Below, one piece after another: positions 5,500 through 6,290 of a stretch of DNA of 6,290 nt. Made by a program: the position numbers and the translations under genes. The stretch covers positions 1 to 6,290 of the forward strand of contig CAMXUZ010000006.1 of the NCBI GenBank assembly GCA_947251855.1, read 5' to 3'. Positions within the stretch are counted from its first letter, which is position 1; the number at the start of each line of letters is the position of its first letter. The notes beneath the pieces are model-generated. The model had not been told where the DNA came from. It did no database searches and worked only from the letters and a program-made list of their open reading frames with translations. The stretch is from an uncultured Ruaniaceae bacterium (lineage in GTDB: Bacteria; Actinomycetota; Actinomycetes; Actinomycetales; Beutenbergiaceae).

Positions 5500-6237
5500 A
5501 TGTACACGACGAAGACGGTGATGGTGCCGCGCCAGGACAGCGAACTCCCGGTCCACCGGTGGATCCCGACGCAACCACCCCGCGCCGGCGTGGTGATCGT
5601 ACAGGAGATCTTCGGCGTCTCCACCTATATCCGCCAGCGTGCAGCTGATCTCGCCCGCGAGGGGTACGTCGTCGACGTTCCGGACCTGTATTTCCGGCTC
5701 GCCGACCCCGTCGTCGCTGACGACGATCCAGAGCTGCTCGCCCGGGGCATGGAGCTCATGGCTCACACGCCCTGGGAGCAGGCCGCCCGCGACCTCCTCG
5801 CGGCCACTTCGCGCCTGAAGTCAGATCTGCCTGCCCTCGCCGCCACGGATCGTCTCGCCTGCGTCGGCTTCTGCTACGGGGGCGGCCTCGCTTACGCTGC
5901 CGCGGCGGATGCGGAGGCGAACGGCTCCTCGCCGATCGACGCGCTGGTGAGCTACTACGGTTCAGCGCTGCCGACCCTGCTGGACCGCCACGTACGAGTT
6001 CCCAGCCTCCACCACTTCGGCACTGCGGACCAATTCATCCCGATGGACCAGGTCGAACAGATCCGAGCGCATGTGGAAGCCGACGGCGCGCGGTTCCGCC
6101 TCTATGAAGGTGCCGACCACGCGTTCGACAATTCGCTTCCGGCCTTCCACCACGCCCACGCCTCGCGGGAGGCGTGGGAAGAGACGGTGACCTTCCTGCG
6201 TTCGATGCTGGATCCGGACGAGGAAGACTCCCGCTAG
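5500..6237 (+). CDS. Dienelactone hydrolase family protein
   Basis: This is a 245-residue alpha/beta hydrolase with the dienelactone hydrolase Cys-Asp-His triad: Cys125 in the nucleophile elbow GFCYGG, Asp177 (GTADQF) and His207 (GADHAF). The preceding QEIFGV (35-40) carries Glu36, the residue that activates the Cys in the characterised Pseudomonas enzyme. PDLYFR at 61-66 is also typical. The classic enzyme hydrolyses dienelactone in chlorocatechol breakdown, but most homologues have other or unknown ester or lactone substrates. The substrate-binding Arg a few residues after the catalytic His in the Pseudomonas enzyme is Asn here (HAFDN), so classic activity should not be assumed. It is cytoplasmic, with no signal peptide. 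ATG 5500 was preferred over an in-frame TTG at 5482 because family proteins begin near this point. It lies 35 bp after tetR and is followed by a strong hairpin, so it probably ends the transcript. Confidence 0.9.
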   Translation: MYTTKTVMVPRQDSELPVHRWIPTQPPRAGVVIVQEIFGVSTYIRQRAADLAREGYVVDVPDLYFRLADPVVADDDPELLARGMELMAHTPWEQAARDLLAATSRLKSDLPALAATDRLACVGFCYGGGLAYAAAADAEANGSSPIDALVSYYGSALPTLLDRHVRVPSLHHFGTADQFIPMDQVEQIRAHVEADGARFRLYEGADHAFDNSLPAFHHAHASREAWEETVTFLRSMLDPDEEDSR

Positions 6238-6251
6238 AGCCTGTTGCGGTT

Positions 6252-6277
6252 CGGCTCGCCCGATCGGGAACGAGCCG
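6252..6277 (+). terminator. Hairpin after the hydrolase gene
   Basis: CGGCTCG (6252-6258) pairs with CGAGCCG (6271-6277), and the stem continues with CCC and GGG around GATC, leaving AA unpaired. It begins 15 nt after the stop codon. It lacks a T-run, as is common for terminators in high-GC actinobacteria. Confidence 0.5.
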
Positions 6278-6290
6278 TGAATTCGCCTCG

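Overview
The window is GC-rich, densely coding bacterial chromosome. The high GC, the G/C-ending codons, a complete ectoine hydroxylase gene, DnaA-box variants of the TTGTCCACA type and several probable leaderless genes point to an actinobacterium, possibly a Micrococcales member. The genus cannot be fixed from this sequence.

Left part (1-2585). An alpha-E (DUF403) gene at the left edge overlaps, through ATGA, a transglutaminase-like gene. In many bacteria these two families form a conserved module with a circularly permuted ATP-grasp protein, which would lie just outside the window on the left or be fused to the alpha-E protein. The transglutaminase-like protein has Ile where the family has its catalytic Cys. 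A type I methionine aminopeptidase gene (map) runs in the opposite direction and ends 8 bp from it.

Middle (2586-3838). The 220-bp divergent region between map and ectD holds a perfect dyad, a candidate ectD promoter, and two tandem stable hairpins just before the ectD ribosome binding site. ectD encodes an intact Fe(II)/2-oxoglutarate ectoine hydroxylase. No ectABC gene is in the window. Weak terminator-like hairpins follow ectD.

Right part (3839-6290). A DUF1990 gene is followed by a 495-bp noncoding stretch (4367-4861), which is the most interesting part of the window. It holds ten DnaA-box-like nonamers on both strands within about 360 bp. Two are exact (TTGTCCACA and TTATCCACA types) and four have one mismatch; the array also contains inverted repeats. 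Neither dnaA nor dnaN is nearby, so it looks like an extra-origin DnaA-binding locus (datA- or DARS-like) rather than an ordinary oriC, although a relocated origin cannot be excluded. Next come a TetR/AcrR regulator and a dienelactone-hydrolase-family gene, probably a regulator-target pair, and then a strong hairpin at the right edge.

Four genes (map, DUF1990, tetR, dienelactone hydrolase) have a -10-like hexamer ending 5-6 nt before the start codon and no clear Shine-Dalgarno sequence, which suggests leaderless mRNAs. ectD and the transglutaminase-like gene have ordinary ribosome binding sites.
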